Positions 8,238 through 20,143 are shown, counted from the stretch's first letter. The stretch: DNA of 55,876 nucleotides from Lachnospiraceae bacterium (GCA_015057515.1 SVED01000005.1:1-55876), one strand, 5' to 3'. Notes: a model not told the origin generated them from the sequence alone. A program made the numbers and translations.

Positions 8238-10052
8238 ATGGCTCATTTAGACCAGAAAAAGATTAGAAATTTTTGCATTATAGCTCATATAGATCACGGT
8301 AAGTCTACGCTGGCGGACCGTATTATCGAAAAAACAGGCTTACTTACAGATAGAGAGATGCAGAACCAGGTTCTTGACAATATGGAACTTGAGAGGGAAC
8401 GAGGTATAACTATTAAGGCTCAGTCTGTCCGTATAGTCTATAAGGCAAATGACGGAGAGGAGTATATCTTCAACCTTATTGATACTCCTGGGCATGTAGA
8501 CTTTAATTACGAAGTATCTCGTAGTCTTGCGGCTTGTGAGGGAGCCATCCTAGTTGTAGACGCTGCACAGGGTATTGAAGCCCAGACTCTTGCAAATGTG
8601 TATTTGGCAGTGGATCACAATCTTGATGTTATGCCGGTTATCAATAAAATAGATTTGCCTTCTGCTGATCCTGAAAGAGTAATTAATGAAATAGAGGATG
8701 TTATAGGTATTGAAGCCCATGATGCCCCACTTATTTCAGCTAAAAACGGTATCAACATCGAGGAGGTACTTGAGCAGATAGTTACCAAGATACCTGCTCC
8801 ATCGGGTGACCCTGAAGCTCCTCTTAAAGCTCTTATATTTGATAGTTTATATGATTCTTATAAGGGAGTTATTATATTTTGCAGATTATTTGATGGTACA
8901 GTAAAAAAAGGAACCAAGATTCGTATGATGGCCACCGGTGCAGAAGCAGAGGTTGTACAGGTGGGTATTTTTGGTGCTGGACAGTTCTTGCCTTGTGATG
9001 AGCTTTCAGCAGGTATGGTTGGCTATATTACAGCCAGTCTTAAAAATGTAAAGGATACAACAGTAGGTGATACTGTTACCGATGGGGACAACCCTTGTGA
9101 TGAGGCCCTTCCAGGATATAAAAAGGTTAACCCTATGGTTTACTGTGGTCTTTACCCAGCAGATGGTGCCAAGTATCCGGATCTTAGAGATGCATTAGAG
9201 AAGCTTCAGCTAAATGATGCGTCACTCAGCTTTGAACCGGAGACATCTATTGCTTTAGGATTTGGTTTTAGATGTGGTTTCCTTGGACTTTTACATTTAG
9301 AGATTATTCAGGAGCGTTTGGAGAGAGAATATAACCTTGATTTGGTAACAACAGCGCCAGGAGTTATATATAAGGTTCATAAAACAGATGGAGAGATTAT
9401 CGAGCTTACCAACCCATCTAATCTTCCTGATCCTTCTATGATTGATTATATGGAGGAGCCATTTGTATCTGCAGAAATTATGGTTACAACAGAGTATGTT
9501 GGTGCCATTATGCAGCTATGTCAGGAGAGACGTGGTATATATAAGAGTATGGAGTATATGGAGACAACCAGAGCAGTCTTAAAATATGATTTACCACTTA
9601 ATGAGATTATTTATGATTTCTTTGATGCTCTTAAGTCACGTTCAAGAGGATATGCATCTTTTGACTATGAGTTCAAGGGTTATGTAAAATCAGACCTTGT
9701 TAAGCTTGACATTCTTATCAACAAGGAAGAGGTGGATGCATTATCCTTCATACTACATAAGGATACCTCCTATGAGCGTGGTAGAAAGATGTGTGAGAAA
9801 CTTAAAGAAGAGATACCAAGACATTTGTTTGAGATACCTATTCAGGCGGCTATCGGAAGTAAGGTTATTGCCAGAGAAACAGTAAAAGCTATGCGTAAGG
9901 ACGTGCTTGCTAAGTGCTATGGCGGTGATATTACCCGTAAGAGAAAGCTTCTTGAAAAGCAGAAGGAAGGAAAAAAGAGAATGCGTCAGGTGGGCAATGT
10001 AGAGATACCACAGAAGGCATTTATGAGTGTACTTAAGTTAGATGAGGAGTAG
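8238..10052 (+). CDS. lepA: Elongation factor 4 (LepA)
   Basis: Ribosome-associated GTPase that back-translocates or remodels stalled ribosomes. It has 604 residues from ATG 8238 (SD gagga; the frame extends upstream without support). G motifs are [10 protein letters not shown], the GITI switch I, DTPGHVDF and NKIDLP. EF-G-like domains II, III and V follow, then the LepA-specific C-terminal domain ending in [15 protein letters not shown]. The lepA-hemW-hrcA order is conserved in Firmicutes. Confidence 0.97.
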   Translation: MAHLDQKKIRNFCIIAHIDHGKSTLADRIIEKTGLLTDREMQNQVLDNMELERERGITIKAQSVRIVYKANDGEEYIFNLIDTPGHVDFNYEVSRSLAACEGAILVVDAAQGIEAQTLANVYLAVDHNLDVMPVINKIDLPSADPERVINEIEDVIGIEAHDAPLISAKNGINIEEVLEQIVTKIPAPSGDPEAPLKALIFDSLYDSYKGVIIFCRLFDGTVKKGTKIRMMATGAEAEVVQVGIFGAGQFLPCDELSAGMVGYITASLKNVKDTTVGDTVTDGDNPCDEALPGYKKVNPMVYCGLYPADGAKYPDLRDALEKLQLNDASLSFEPETSIALGFGFRCGFLGLLHLEIIQERLEREYNLDLVTTAPGVIYKVHKTDGEIIELTNPSNLPDPSMIDYMEEPFVSAEIMVTTEYVGAIMQLCQERRGIYKSMEYMETTRAVLKYDLPLNEIIYDFFDALKSRSRGYASFDYEFKGYVKSDLVKLDILINKEEVDALSFILHKDTSYERGRKMCEKLKEEIPRHLFEIPIQAAIGSKVIARETVKAMRKDVLAKCYGGDITRKRKLLEKQKEGKKRMRQVGNVEIPQKAFMSVLKLDEE

Positions 10053-10059
10053 ATTATCT

Positions 10060-11262
10060 ATGAGTAAATATGTGAGCTTATATGTTCATATACCATTTTG
10101 CGCTGTAAAGTGCAAGTATTGTGATTTTTTATCTTTTGATGGAGAAAGCTATGGCACTATGCTTAGATATGTAGACAGCCTCTGTCAGGAGATTAAGTTA
10201 TATGCACCTATTGCCGGTGATTATATTGTTAGAAGTGTTTTTATTGGAGGAGGAACTCCATCCTTATTGGATGAGGGTCTTATTACCAATATAATGGCTT
10301 TTATTAGAAAAACCTTTACTTTGGAACCGGATGCAGAGATATCCATTGAAGCTAATCCAGGAACACTTAGACATCAGAAATTAAATGGCTACAAGAGTGC
10401 TGGTATTAACCGAATCAGTATAGGACTCCAGTCTGCGGATGATGAGATGTTGAAAAAGATGGGTAGATTACACAACTATGATCAGTTTGTAGCTAGTTAC
10501 AAGGCAGCTAGAAGGGCAGGCTTCAATAACATTAATGTTGACATTATGTCAGGCTTACCAGGACAGACTATCCATTCTTATGTGGATACGCTGTCTAGAG
10601 TGTTAGATTTTGGACCTGAGCATATATCATCATATTCATTGTCTATAGAGCCAGGAACTCCATTTGCAAATGATCCGGAGATTTTAGAGTCACTTCCACC
10701 AGAGATGATAGATAGAAGAATGTATGAGATAACCAAGAAGCTTTTGGCTGCTCATGGCTATGATAGATATGAGATTTCCAATTATGCGAGAGCAGGCTAT
10801 GAATGTAAGCACAATATGGTTTACTGGACAGGCGGTGAATATATTGGCTTTGGTATTGGTGCGTCATCATATTTTCAAGGCAAACGCTTTAACAATATGC
10901 GTGATATATTTCAGTATATTGAGCTTATGGAAGAGACTAGTGAGAAGTTTGTTGAGATGGACAATATGGAGATTCTCTACAACGACACAACTAGAAAGCT
11001 TCGTGAAAATGTTACACCGGTATATATCGATGCTCGTATGGAGGAATTTATGTTCCTAGGACTTCGAATGATGTGTGGTATCAGTAGAGAGGACTTTGAG
11101 GAGCGATTTAATAAGGATATATACGAGGTATATGGCCCAGTTCTCAACAAATATATTGATATGGGTTATATGGCAGCCATTGATGATAGAATTATTTTAA
11201 CCGATATGGGTATAGATGTAAGCAACACCATTCTGGCGGATTTTATTCTTGATAAGGATTAA
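10060..11262 (+). CDS. hemW: Radical SAM heme chaperone HemW
   Basis: Radical-SAM protein related to coproporphyrinogen dehydrogenase HemN. The HemW subgroup binds and transfers heme rather than oxidising coproporphyrinogen. It has 400 residues from ATG 10060 (SD gaggagt at 9 bp). The Fe-S motif is PFCAVKCKYCDF; CxxxCxxCDF marks HemW. GGGTPS and a C-terminal HemN domain are also visible. It starts 7 bp after lepA ends, so translation is probably coupled. Often annotated as oxygen-independent coproporphyrinogen oxidase. Confidence 0.93.
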   Translation: MSKYVSLYVHIPFCAVKCKYCDFLSFDGESYGTMLRYVDSLCQEIKLYAPIAGDYIVRSVFIGGGTPSLLDEGLITNIMAFIRKTFTLEPDAEISIEANPGTLRHQKLNGYKSAGINRISIGLQSADDEMLKKMGRLHNYDQFVASYKAARRAGFNNINVDIMSGLPGQTIHSYVDTLSRVLDFGPEHISSYSLSIEPGTPFANDPEILESLPPEMIDRRMYEITKKLLAAHGYDRYEISNYARAGYECKHNMVYWTGGEYIGFGIGASSYFQGKRFNNMRDIFQYIELMEETSEKFVEMDNMEILYNDTTRKLRENVTPVYIDARMEEFMFLGLRMMCGISREDFEERFNKDIYEVYGPVLNKYIDMGYMAAIDDRIILTDMGIDVSNTILADFILDKD

Positions 11263-11283
11263 ATTCATCGATACTAAGGGGGT

Positions 11284-11712
11284 ATGTGTATGAAGGAGTT
11301 TGTTGATAAGATAAGTAGCACTTTGCTATGGGAAGTTATATCTCGCAAAGTAGAAGAACTTTCAGAGCTATCAAGAATAATTAGTGCAGCAAATGACACG
11401 GAAGATAATTTTAGTATTGATAAGATTACCAGCTGTGAAATATTAGATTCAGAGTCCTTTGATGTTCTTGGATTTAGTGTTGGTATTGAGGAGATAACTG
11501 TTAAGTTTGAAATGCCATTTATACTGGTAGCAAAAAAAGGCAAAAAACCAGTAATTAAACTTCAGGGATATGCAAGTGGTGCTTGTGTTATACCTGCAGA
11601 AGGTAGCTATGACTATTCCTCTAAAGATTTTAATAAAATGAATAAGCAAGAATTACTTGAATATAGGGATATTGTGAATATTACTTCCCTTGAGTATTTG
11701 AGTGTAGAGTAA
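11284..11712 (+). CDS. Conserved-looking protein of unknown function
   Basis: A 142-residue soluble protein not recognised. It starts at ATG 11284 or 11290, both behind an aaggggg SD. The N-terminal 30 residues are helical and charged; the middle (about 60-100) is beta-rich (GFSVGIEEITVKFEMP, VIKLQGYASGACVIP); the C-terminus is helical and acidic. There is no signal peptide or membrane segment. It lies in the hemW operon orientation and ends at a strong terminator, so it is probably the last gene of lepA-hemW. Confidence 0.6.
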   Translation: MCMKEFVDKISSTLLWEVISRKVEELSELSRIISAANDTEDNFSIDKITSCEILDSESFDVLGFSVGIEEITVKFEMPFILVAKKGKKPVIKLQGYASGACVIPAEGSYDYSSKDFNKMNKQELLEYRDIVNITSLEYLSVE

Positions 11713-11749
11713 TCTCTATTTTTCGTAAAAAATTGTATTAGTATATTAG

Positions 11750-11787
11750 TTCATCTGTTTAATTTCTTAAACAGATGAATTTTTTTT
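11750..11787 (+). terminator. Strong rho-independent terminator
   Basis: A perfect 11-bp stem (ttcatctgttt / aaacagatgaa) with an 8-nt loop and a run of eight T. It separates the lepA-hemW transcript from the ECF-sigma island. Confidence 0.9.
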
Positions 11788-11857
11788 GAAAAAAATTAAA
11801 AAAATAGGATTTTTTTGATTTTTAAATCGTGTAATAGATAAAGGAGGAAAAAAGGTA

Positions 11858-11971
11858 ATGAAAAAACATATAAAGAGAGCAATTGATATGCTTGTGCCCA
11901 CAAAAGAACAATCTATAAAAATGTGGTTAAAAATAAAAACAATATTTAATAGAGAAGATAAGGAGAATTAG
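11858..11971 (+). CDS. 37-residue peptide resembling an anti-sigma N-terminus
   Basis: A short ORF with an excellent SD (aaggagg, 10 bp upstream) that ends 2 bp before the next lipoprotein start. Its residues 2-30 match residues 6-34 of the anti-sigma factor encoded at 13659: 15 of 29 positions are identical, including PTxEQSxKMW. In the anti-sigma this segment is the cytosolic part expected to touch the sigma factor. It could be a stand-alone sigma-binding peptide or the leftover start of a deleted anti-sigma gene. It has no membrane segment. Confidence 0.6.
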   Translation: MKKHIKRAIDMLVPTKEQSIKMWLKIKTIFNREDKEN

Positions 11972-11973
11972 AA

Positions 11974-13122
11974 ATGAGAAAAATTAAAGGATTGAAAAAA
12001 ACAATTTATTTGGTAATGTGTGCATTATTGCTTACAGGCTGTGGCAAAAAAGATGTTACTGTTGAGGAAAATAAAAATAGTTCAGTTTATGAAGCAGAAG
12101 TTTATACCACAGAGGAAAATAACGAAGAGTCAGTTGTTGAAGAGGAAGCAGAAAGTACAGAGATTCCAGAAGGAATAGTAATTAATGATGGCAGAGAAAG
12201 TTATGAGTATACTTTTAATCCTCATGTAATTCCGGATTTTTATGTAGAAACTTATGGTGAAGAATTTGTTGAATACTATAAAGGCTTCTGTGATGCAGTA
12301 TTAGCTGGCGAGGATAGCTTTGAATGTCCAGATTATGATACATATTGGAAGATTTTAGATGTAGCCTTCACTTTTTTACCTATAACATCTGATTGTCTAG
12401 ATATGCCAGTGTATGATGATAATACAATTGTTGATGGAAAATGCCAGATTGTGTATAGATATTCAAAGAATGAACATTTGAAGAATGTAGAAGAATTTAA
12501 GGCTAAGGTAGAAGAAGTAATAACTACGAATATACAGGAGGGTGATACAGAATTTGAGCGCGCTCTTAAGCTATATCAATATTGCAGTATGACTTATGTA
12601 TATGATTATGTACAGCTTGAAACAGGAGTAGTTACAGGGGATAAATTATGTGGTGGATATAGAATGATAATGGATGAGACTGGAATATGTCAGGAATATG
12701 CGGCCGCATATGCATATTTGCTGTTACAAGTTGGAATTGACGCTGATGTAGTGGGTGGATGGAATGATGATACTGCTCATGCATGGAATATTGTAAGAAT
12801 TGACAATCAGTATTATTACATGGACACTACATTTCAGAGTGGATATATGTCCTATCCATTATATTTCTTTGGTGTGACTATTGATGATTATGCCCAGTTG
12901 TCTGGTTTTCCCGCAGAATCGCACACTGTAGGCGGAACTAGCATGATTAAAGTTAATTACAACGACGTAAGCGATGATAGATTTGAAGAATTAAGAAAGT
13001 GTTATTTTTATGAGATTGACCATGATAATCATACCATAAAATATGAGGGGTACATTTATGAAGAGATTGATTATGAATCAGAGGATAATGGGGAGTTCTT
13101 TGAAGGTGAATTAGAATTTTAG
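11974..13122 (+). CDS. Lipoprotein with transglutaminase-like domain
   Basis: A 382-residue exported lipoprotein. The signal peptide ends in the lipobox LLTGC (Cys23), followed by an acidic, Glu-rich linker to about residue 65. The C-terminal half is a transglutaminase/protease-like fold with the triad Cys239 (GICQEYA), His269 (DTAHAW) and Asp284 (YMDTTF). Such domains act as proteases, peptidases or cross-linkers at the cell surface; the substrate is unknown. It is two bases from the 37-residue ORF and 76 bp before the ECF sigma gene. Confidence 0.85.
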   Translation: MRKIKGLKKTIYLVMCALLLTGCGKKDVTVEENKNSSVYEAEVYTTEENNEESVVEEEAESTEIPEGIVINDGRESYEYTFNPHVIPDFYVETYGEEFVEYYKGFCDAVLAGEDSFECPDYDTYWKILDVAFTFLPITSDCLDMPVYDDNTIVDGKCQIVYRYSKNEHLKNVEEFKAKVEEVITTNIQEGDTEFERALKLYQYCSMTYVYDYVQLETGVVTGDKLCGGYRMIMDETGICQEYAAAYAYLLLQVGIDADVVGGWNDDTAHAWNIVRIDNQYYYMDTTFQSGYMSYPLYFFGVTIDDYAQLSGFPAESHTVGGTSMIKVNYNDVSDDRFEELRKCYFYEIDHDNHTIKYEGYIYEEIDYESEDNGEFFEGELEF

Positions 13123-13198
13123 TATTTATTCTTGGCGGTAGCTATGATAGAATTAGGTCTGATATTTATGGGATTACAAATGTTTAGGGAGAGGAAAA

Positions 13199-13666
13199 AT
13201 GGAGCTAAAGGATATTTTTGAACGGCAGCATAAACGAGTGTACCGTATAGCCATGCTTATGCTAAATAACGTGTCAGATGCTGAAGATGCCGTACAAAAT
13301 GTGTTTCTAAAATACATAGAAAAAGGTTCTTCTTTTGAAGATATAGAACATGAAAAGGCTTGGTTTATTACGGTTACTAGAAATTATTGTAAGGATCAGT
13401 TAAAGAATTTTTGGAAGCGTAATGTAGATATGGGAGATATACCCGAGCAAATTCAAGGGGAAGAACAGGATAATGAATTGCTGGAACATATTATGAAATT
13501 ACCAGATAAGTATAAGGAAGTAATATACCTATTTTATTACGAGGACTATTCAATAAGGGAAATGTCAAAGATATTAGATAGAAAAGAAAGTACTATACAA
13601 ACTCAGCTTAAAACTGCGAGAGATAAGCTAAAAAAAGTGATTCAGGAGGTAAGAAAATATGAGTGA
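13199..13666 (+). CDS. ECF-type RNA polymerase sigma factor
   Basis: A 155-residue sigma-70 family factor with only regions 2 and 4. Region 2 is at about 5-75 (DIFERQHKRVYRIAM, DAEDAVQNVFLKY, AWFITVTRNYCKD). A helix-turn-helix region 4 is at about 95-150 (LPDKYKEVIYLFYYEDYS, then IREMSKILDRKESTIQT). The SD is gggagagg. Its end overlaps the start of the anti-sigma gene by 8 bp, the usual translational coupling of a sigma/anti-sigma pair. Confidence 0.92.
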   Translation: MELKDIFERQHKRVYRIAMLMLNNVSDAEDAVQNVFLKYIEKGSSFEDIEHEKAWFITVTRNYCKDQLKNFWKRNVDMGDIPEQIQGEEQDNELLEHIMKLPDKYKEVIYLFYYEDYSIREMSKILDRKESTIQTQLKTARDKLKKVIQEVRKYE

Positions 13667-15113
13667 AGATAATAAAAAAATAATAAAAGACTCTATTGAT
13701 AGATTATCACCTACTGAGGAACAGTCAATGAAAATGTGGGAGCGTCTCTCGGAGGTAGTATCAGAAAATAAAACTATAGATGAGGTTTCTGAGAAAAAAG
13801 TTGTATCTATAGAAACTGTGAAAAAGCAAAAAAGCAAAGCAGGAAATAAGTTTGTCAAAACTATGATCGGTGTAGCAGCATCAATTATGATCATAATCTT
13901 AGCAGGAATAGGAGCAAATAAAGTAACTGGTGGAAAGGTGTATGCTGCAATTAAGGAGTGGGTATCTGTATTTCAAGGCAAGCAGGATGTTGCTGGTAGT
14001 TTAGAAGAATCTTACGATAAGAATAATACAGTATATGCACCTAAGATATACTACATAGACCATGAAATCTTAATATTTGCTGATTCAAGAGGGGCCATAG
14101 TATATGATTTAGCTCAGGAGGCAGTAAAGGCTACTATTGATACACAAAAGATTGATTGTGTTTATTTTGAGGGTGATAAAAAGCATAGTCATATTGTTAT
14201 GGAAGATAATAGGGTAATAGTATTTAATTCGGGAGAAAATTCACCTATAGGAAGCTATTATTGCTTTGATTTGAATGAGGCAGATGGTGGAGAGCTTACT
14301 TCATATGAAATAGGGGAAGATAAAGCAGAGTTAGATAGATATTATCAAATGTGTCAGTTAATTGAAAATAATTACGAATACACATACGAAAGATATATTG
14401 AAAATGAAGAAGTGTCACAGATGTTTTCTATAGATTCTGAAAGTGTATACAGTGAACATTCTATTAATTGGACCGATGAAACAGGTAAAAACTGTAGTAG
14501 CTTTATACTTTATACAGAAGGTGTGACTTGCCTTTATACAGAGGTTGAGGGCTTAGATTCTTTTGTTGTAAATGAAATTGACTTAAGTATGGCAAGCTCT
14601 ACTGAACAAGAAAATGTATATCTTACAGAATATATTTTTACAGGTGATAACGAAAAGATTGAGGCTATATATGAATATATGAGAGATGAATATACAATGT
14701 TCCTTGATGAGAATCAGGTGTGTATTCCGGGATATGTTATATACAAAGAAGTTGAAGAAGACGGAGAATATCTTGTTTTCGGTAACTTTTGGGCATATGG
14801 ATATCAGTTAAATGGCTCAATTATAGAAGCTCAATCGGGATATGAGATGCCAGCTTGTTTCCACCTGAAAAAGCAAGGGGGCAATTATCAGGTTATATCT
14901 TTTGATCGAGCTTCAGACGGAAGTTATTTAGAGGATATTCAGGAATTTACCAAGGACTATCCAGAACTGTATGACCAATTTATGACATTGGATGATGCTA
15001 AAAGAGTTGAATCTATGAGAGTGTATTTGGAAATGTACGTAATGGATAATAACCTTAATATTGAGTATTTTAGCGAATATGGAGAAGACCCAATTAAAAT
15101 AATACCAGACTAA
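13659..15113 (+). CDS. Membrane-spanning anti-sigma factor
   Basis: A 484-residue partner of the preceding ECF sigma factor. The cytosolic N-terminus (1-60) is helical and carries the PTEEQSMKMWERL segment. A single membrane segment follows at about 66-86 (TMIGVAASIMIIILAGIGA), then a large extracellular domain. That domain has repeated beta-strand pairs resembling a small propeller or sensor, and a C-terminal region rich in Tyr and acidic residues. Presumably it holds the sigma at the membrane and releases it on an envelope signal. I do not recognise the sensor domain. A terminator follows. Confidence 0.8.
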   Translation: MSEDNKKIIKDSIDRLSPTEEQSMKMWERLSEVVSENKTIDEVSEKKVVSIETVKKQKSKAGNKFVKTMIGVAASIMIIILAGIGANKVTGGKVYAAIKEWVSVFQGKQDVAGSLEESYDKNNTVYAPKIYYIDHEILIFADSRGAIVYDLAQEAVKATIDTQKIDCVYFEGDKKHSHIVMEDNRVIVFNSGENSPIGSYYCFDLNEADGGELTSYEIGEDKAELDRYYQMCQLIENNYEYTYERYIENEEVSQMFSIDSESVYSEHSINWTDETGKNCSSFILYTEGVTCLYTEVEGLDSFVVNEIDLSMASSTEQENVYLTEYIFTGDNEKIEAIYEYMRDEYTMFLDENQVCIPGYVIYKEVEEDGEYLVFGNFWAYGYQLNGSIIEAQSGYEMPACFHLKKQGGNYQVISFDRASDGSYLEDIQEFTKDYPELYDQFMTLDDAKRVESMRVYLEMYVMDNNLNIEYFSEYGEDPIKIIPD

Positions 15114-15120
15114 TTTTTAA

Positions 15121-15153
15121 GTCAGACAGCAAATAAGCTGTCTGGCTTTTTTT
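15121..15153 (+). terminator. Terminator after the anti-sigma gene
   Basis: A 10-bp stem (gtcagacagc / gctgtctggc, one G-U) with a 6-nt loop and a T7 tract. It ends the ECF island. Confidence 0.9.
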
Positions 15154-15199
15154 ATCGAAATAATTCACAAATATTTCTCACATTTTATATCAAATCACC

Positions 15200-15228
15200 T
15201 TGACAAAATTAATGGCTAGTGATAGATT
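15200..15228 (+). promoter_or_regulatory. Promoter of the hrcA operon
   Basis: TTGACA (15200-15205), 17 bp, TAGATT (15223-15228). The predicted transcription start is about 15235, immediately upstream of the CIRCE element. Confidence 0.7.
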
Positions 15229-15240
15229 ATGAAATAGAGA

Positions 15241-15267
15241 TTAGCACTCAAATCAGATGAGTGCTAA
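15241..15267 (+). promoter_or_regulatory. CIRCE operator (HrcA binding site)
   Basis: Perfect TTAGCACTC - 9 bp - GAGTGCTAA inverted repeat. HrcA dimers bind CIRCE to repress class I heat-shock genes. Its position just after the promoter and before hrcA shows autoregulation of the whole hrcA-grpE-dnaK-dnaJ operon. Confidence 0.98.
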
Positions 15268-15313
15268 TAAAGAAAAAAATAACAGGTCGTTTTTTAAAAG
15301 AAAGGATGATTGA

Positions 15314-16363
15314 ATGGAGCTGGATGAGCGTAAGAAGAAAATCCTCAAATCCATTATCGCCAATTATCTAGAGACTGGTGAACCAGTTGGTTCCAGAACT
15401 ATTTCAAAGTATACTGATTTGAATCTTAGTTCTGCAACCATTAGAAATGAGATGGCGGATTTGGAGGAACTAGGGTATATTGTTCAGCCACATACTTCAG
15501 CCGGCAGAATTCCAACAGATAAGGGTTATAGATTTTACGTTGACAACCTTATGGAAGAAAAGGAAGAGGTTGAAGAGGTGAAGAGTTCCTTACTTGAAAG
15601 AGTAGACAGGATGGAACTTTTGCTCAAGCAGGTTGCAAAGGTATTGGCATACAATACGAACTATGCCACTATGGTTACCGCACCAAAGTACAACAAAACA
15701 GTTAAGTTCATACAGTTATCTCAGGTAGATATAGATAATCTTTTGGCAGTTATAGTAGTTGAAGGAAATATAGTTAAGAATCAGCTTATACGAGTAAACG
15801 TAGAGCTTGCCAACGAGGATATATTGAAATTTAACATACTTCTCAATACATTCCTACAGGGAGCCAGTCTAGAGGATATAAATATCGAGATGATTCAAAC
15901 TATGAAGAATCAAGCAGGAGAGTATGAGGGAATCCTTGATCATATATTTAAGGGAATCGTTGAAGCAATCCACGAGGCAAAGGAATTAGAGATATACACC
16001 AGTGGAGCTACTAACATACTCAAGTATCCAGAGCTTGGAGATATAAGCAAAACCAGTGAGCTCCTTGAAAAGTTTGAGGATAAAACAGAATTATCCCATA
16101 TTCTCGAAGAGACGGCAGGTAAAGACGACAATGATACCGGAATACAGGTATATATCGGTGATGAAACTCCGGTACAGAATATGCAGGACTGTTCATTGGT
16201 TACAGCAACCTATAAGATGCCAGAGGGGGCCACAGGTACAATTGGAATTATTGGTCCAAAGAGAATGGATTACAAGAAGGTTGTTAATACTTTAAAAAAT
16301 TTAACTGTAGAGTTGGATGATATATTTAAGAAAGGCAAAGAGGTGAACACAGATGGCAACTAA
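15314..16363 (+). CDS. hrcA: Heat-inducible repressor HrcA
   Basis: Transcriptional repressor that binds CIRCE and is kept active by GroEL. It has 349 residues: an N-terminal winged helix (about 1-70, with VGSRTISKYTDLNLSSATIR as the recognition region), a GAF-like middle domain and a C-terminal dimerisation part ending GIIGPKRMDYKKVVNTL. The ATG has aaaggatga upstream. It overlaps grpE by 11 bp. Confidence 0.97.
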   Translation: MELDERKKKILKSIIANYLETGEPVGSRTISKYTDLNLSSATIRNEMADLEELGYIVQPHTSAGRIPTDKGYRFYVDNLMEEKEEVEEVKSSLLERVDRMELLLKQVAKVLAYNTNYATMVTAPKYNKTVKFIQLSQVDIDNLLAVIVVEGNIVKNQLIRVNVELANEDILKFNILLNTFLQGASLEDINIEMIQTMKNQAGEYEGILDHIFKGIVEAIHEAKELEIYTSGATNILKYPELGDISKTSELLEKFEDKTELSHILEETAGKDDNDTGIQVYIGDETPVQNMQDCSLVTATYKMPEGATGTIGIIGPKRMDYKKVVNTLKNLTVELDDIFKKGKEVNTDGN

Positions 16364-16994
16364 AAAGGCAAAGCAAGTCAATGCTGAAGAAACAGTAGAA
16401 GAAGTTAAGGTTGAGACAGAAGCTGCTGTTAACGAAGGCACAGAGGTTAAAATAGACGAGGTTGAGCAAATCGATGAGGTAAACGCTGAAGATGAAAGAC
16501 CAAAGCCAGTGCCAAAGGGAAGCCGCAGAGGCAGCAAAGCTCTCATGATGGAACTTGAAAGAACAAAGGAACTTGCAGCAGACAACGAAGAGAAGTATAA
16601 AAGACTTCTTGCTGAGTTTGAAAATGCAAGAGTTAGAAATGAAAAAGAATCAAAGAAATTATATGACTTTGGAGCAAAGGATGCTTTAGAAAAGCTTCTT
16701 CCAGTTGTTGATAACTTTGAGAGAGCTTTAGCAAGTATCCCAGAAGAGGATAGAGAAAGAGGCTTTGAGCAGGGCGTAGATATGATTTACAAACAGCTTA
16801 TGGCATCTTTAGAGGGCATAGGAGTAGTACCTATGAATGCTGAGGGCAAGAACTTTGACCCAGAGCTTCACAATGCAGTTATTCATGTAGAAGATGAAAG
16901 CTTCGGTGAGAATATTGTAGTTGAAGAGATGCAAAAGGGTTATATGTACAAAGACCAGGTGCTTAGACACAGTATGGTTAAAGTAGCAAACTGA
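16353..16994 (+). CDS. grpE: Nucleotide exchange factor GrpE
   Basis: Co-chaperone that releases ADP from DnaK. It has 213 residues: a low-complexity Glu/Val-rich N-terminus (1-60), a long dimerising coiled coil (about 65-120) and the C-terminal beta domain with the signature EDESFGENIVVEEMQKGYMY. Its start lies inside the hrcA end (SD aaagaggtg), so translation is coupled. Confidence 0.97.
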   Translation: MATKKAKQVNAEETVEEVKVETEAAVNEGTEVKIDEVEQIDEVNAEDERPKPVPKGSRRGSKALMMELERTKELAADNEEKYKRLLAEFENARVRNEKESKKLYDFGAKDALEKLLPVVDNFERALASIPEEDRERGFEQGVDMIYKQLMASLEGIGVVPMNAEGKNFDPELHNAVIHVEDESFGENIVVEEMQKGYMYKDQVLRHSMVKVAN

Positions 16995-17061
16995 CCATGA
17001 GACCTTTGCGAAAATGAGTCGAAGATACCCGTATAATGTAATAATAAATATAAAGATATAA

Positions 17062-18930
<1,869 letters not shown>

Positions 18931-18969
18931 GAAACAACTATAAATTTGAGAAAATAAGGGTGAATGCAT

Positions 18970-20130
18970 ATGGCAGATAAGAGAGATTATTATGAGGTGC
19001 TCGGCGTAACCAAGGGAGCAACGGATGCAGAACTTAAAAAAGCTTACCGCGTGGTTGCGAAGAAGTACCATCCGGATACTAATCCAGGTGATACAGAAGC
19101 AGAAGAAAGATTTAAAGAAGCAGCTGAAGCATACGCCATTTTGAGTGATCCTGAGAAGAGGGCTAAGTATGACCAGTATGGTCATGCTGCCTTTGAGCAG
19201 GGTGGTGGCCCAGGTGGATTTGGCGGTTTTGATTTTGCAGATATGGGAGATATCTTTGGAGATATTTTCGGAGATATTTTTGGCGGTGGTTCAAGACAGC
19301 GTCAGCAGACTGGCCCGATGAAGGGTGCTAACATTAAGACAACAGTTCGTGTATCTTTTGAGGAGGCTATTTTTGGTTCTCAGGAAGAACTGGAGTTGCC
19401 ATTAAAGGACGAGTGTGATGTATGTAATGGTAGTGGAGCACAGCCTGGACATCAACCAGAAACATGTTCAAAATGTGCCGGTAAAGGTCAGGTTGTATAT
19501 ACACAACAGTCACTTTTTGGTATGGCAAGAACTGTACAAAGCTGTCCGGATTGTGGAGGTTCAGGTAAGCTTATTAAGTTTAAGTGTAGCAACTGTGCTG
19601 GATCAGGTTTTGTAAAGAGTAAGAAGAAGATTCAGGTTGCAGTGCCAGCAGGTATAGACAACGGACAGAGTATTCGTATTCGTGAGAAAGGTGAGCCTGG
19701 TATCAATGGTGGTGGAAGAGGAGATCTTCTTGTAACCGTACTTGTTGATAGACATCCAACCTTCCAGAGACAGGAGTACGACCTTTATTCATCAGAGCCA
19801 ATCAGTTTTACTCAAGCTGCTCTTGGTGGAAAGGTTACCATTAACACAATAGATGGTCCTTATGATTTAGACATCAAGCCAGGTACTCAGACTGATACTA
19901 AGGTTAAACTTAAAGGTAAGGGAGTTCCAACTCTTCGTAATAAGAATGTAAGAGGTGACCACTATGTTACACTTGTTGTACAGGTACCTGATAAGCTTAC
20001 TGAAGAGCAAAAGAATATACTTAACCAATATGCCAATACAACTACTGTAAATGCTCGTTCTTCAACAGATTCAGCAGGAGAATTCAGCTTTGGCGGACAC
20101 AAGAAGAAAAAAGGATTAAAAAAATTTTAA
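18970..20130 (+). CDS. dnaJ: Chaperone DnaJ (Hsp40)
   Basis: Delivers substrates to DnaK and stimulates its ATPase. It has 386 residues from ATG 18970; an earlier ATG at 18964 is too close to the aagggtg SD. The J domain has the HPD motif (YHPDTNPGD). A Gly/Phe region contains repeated GDIFGDIFG units, and four zinc-binding CxxCxGxG repeats follow ([32 protein letters not shown]). The C-terminal substrate domain is complete. Confidence 0.97.
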   Translation: MADKRDYYEVLGVTKGATDAELKKAYRVVAKKYHPDTNPGDTEAEERFKEAAEAYAILSDPEKRAKYDQYGHAAFEQGGGPGGFGGFDFADMGDIFGDIFGDIFGGGSRQRQQTGPMKGANIKTTVRVSFEEAIFGSQEELELPLKDECDVCNGSGAQPGHQPETCSKCAGKGQVVYTQQSLFGMARTVQSCPDCGGSGKLIKFKCSNCAGSGFVKSKKKIQVAVPAGIDNGQSIRIREKGEPGINGGGRGDLLVTVLVDRHPTFQRQEYDLYSSEPISFTQAALGGKVTINTIDGPYDLDIKPGTQTDTKVKLKGKGVPTLRNKNVRGDHYVTLVVQVPDKLTEEQKNILNQYANTTTVNARSSTDSAGEFSFGGHKKKKGLKKF

Positions 20131-20143
20131 GGAATAAAAAAAT

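Noticed and set aside
17006-17037. TTGCGA and TATAAT before dnaK as a separate promoter
   Set aside because: The 20-bp spacer is too long; dnaK is probably transcribed from the CIRCE promoter.
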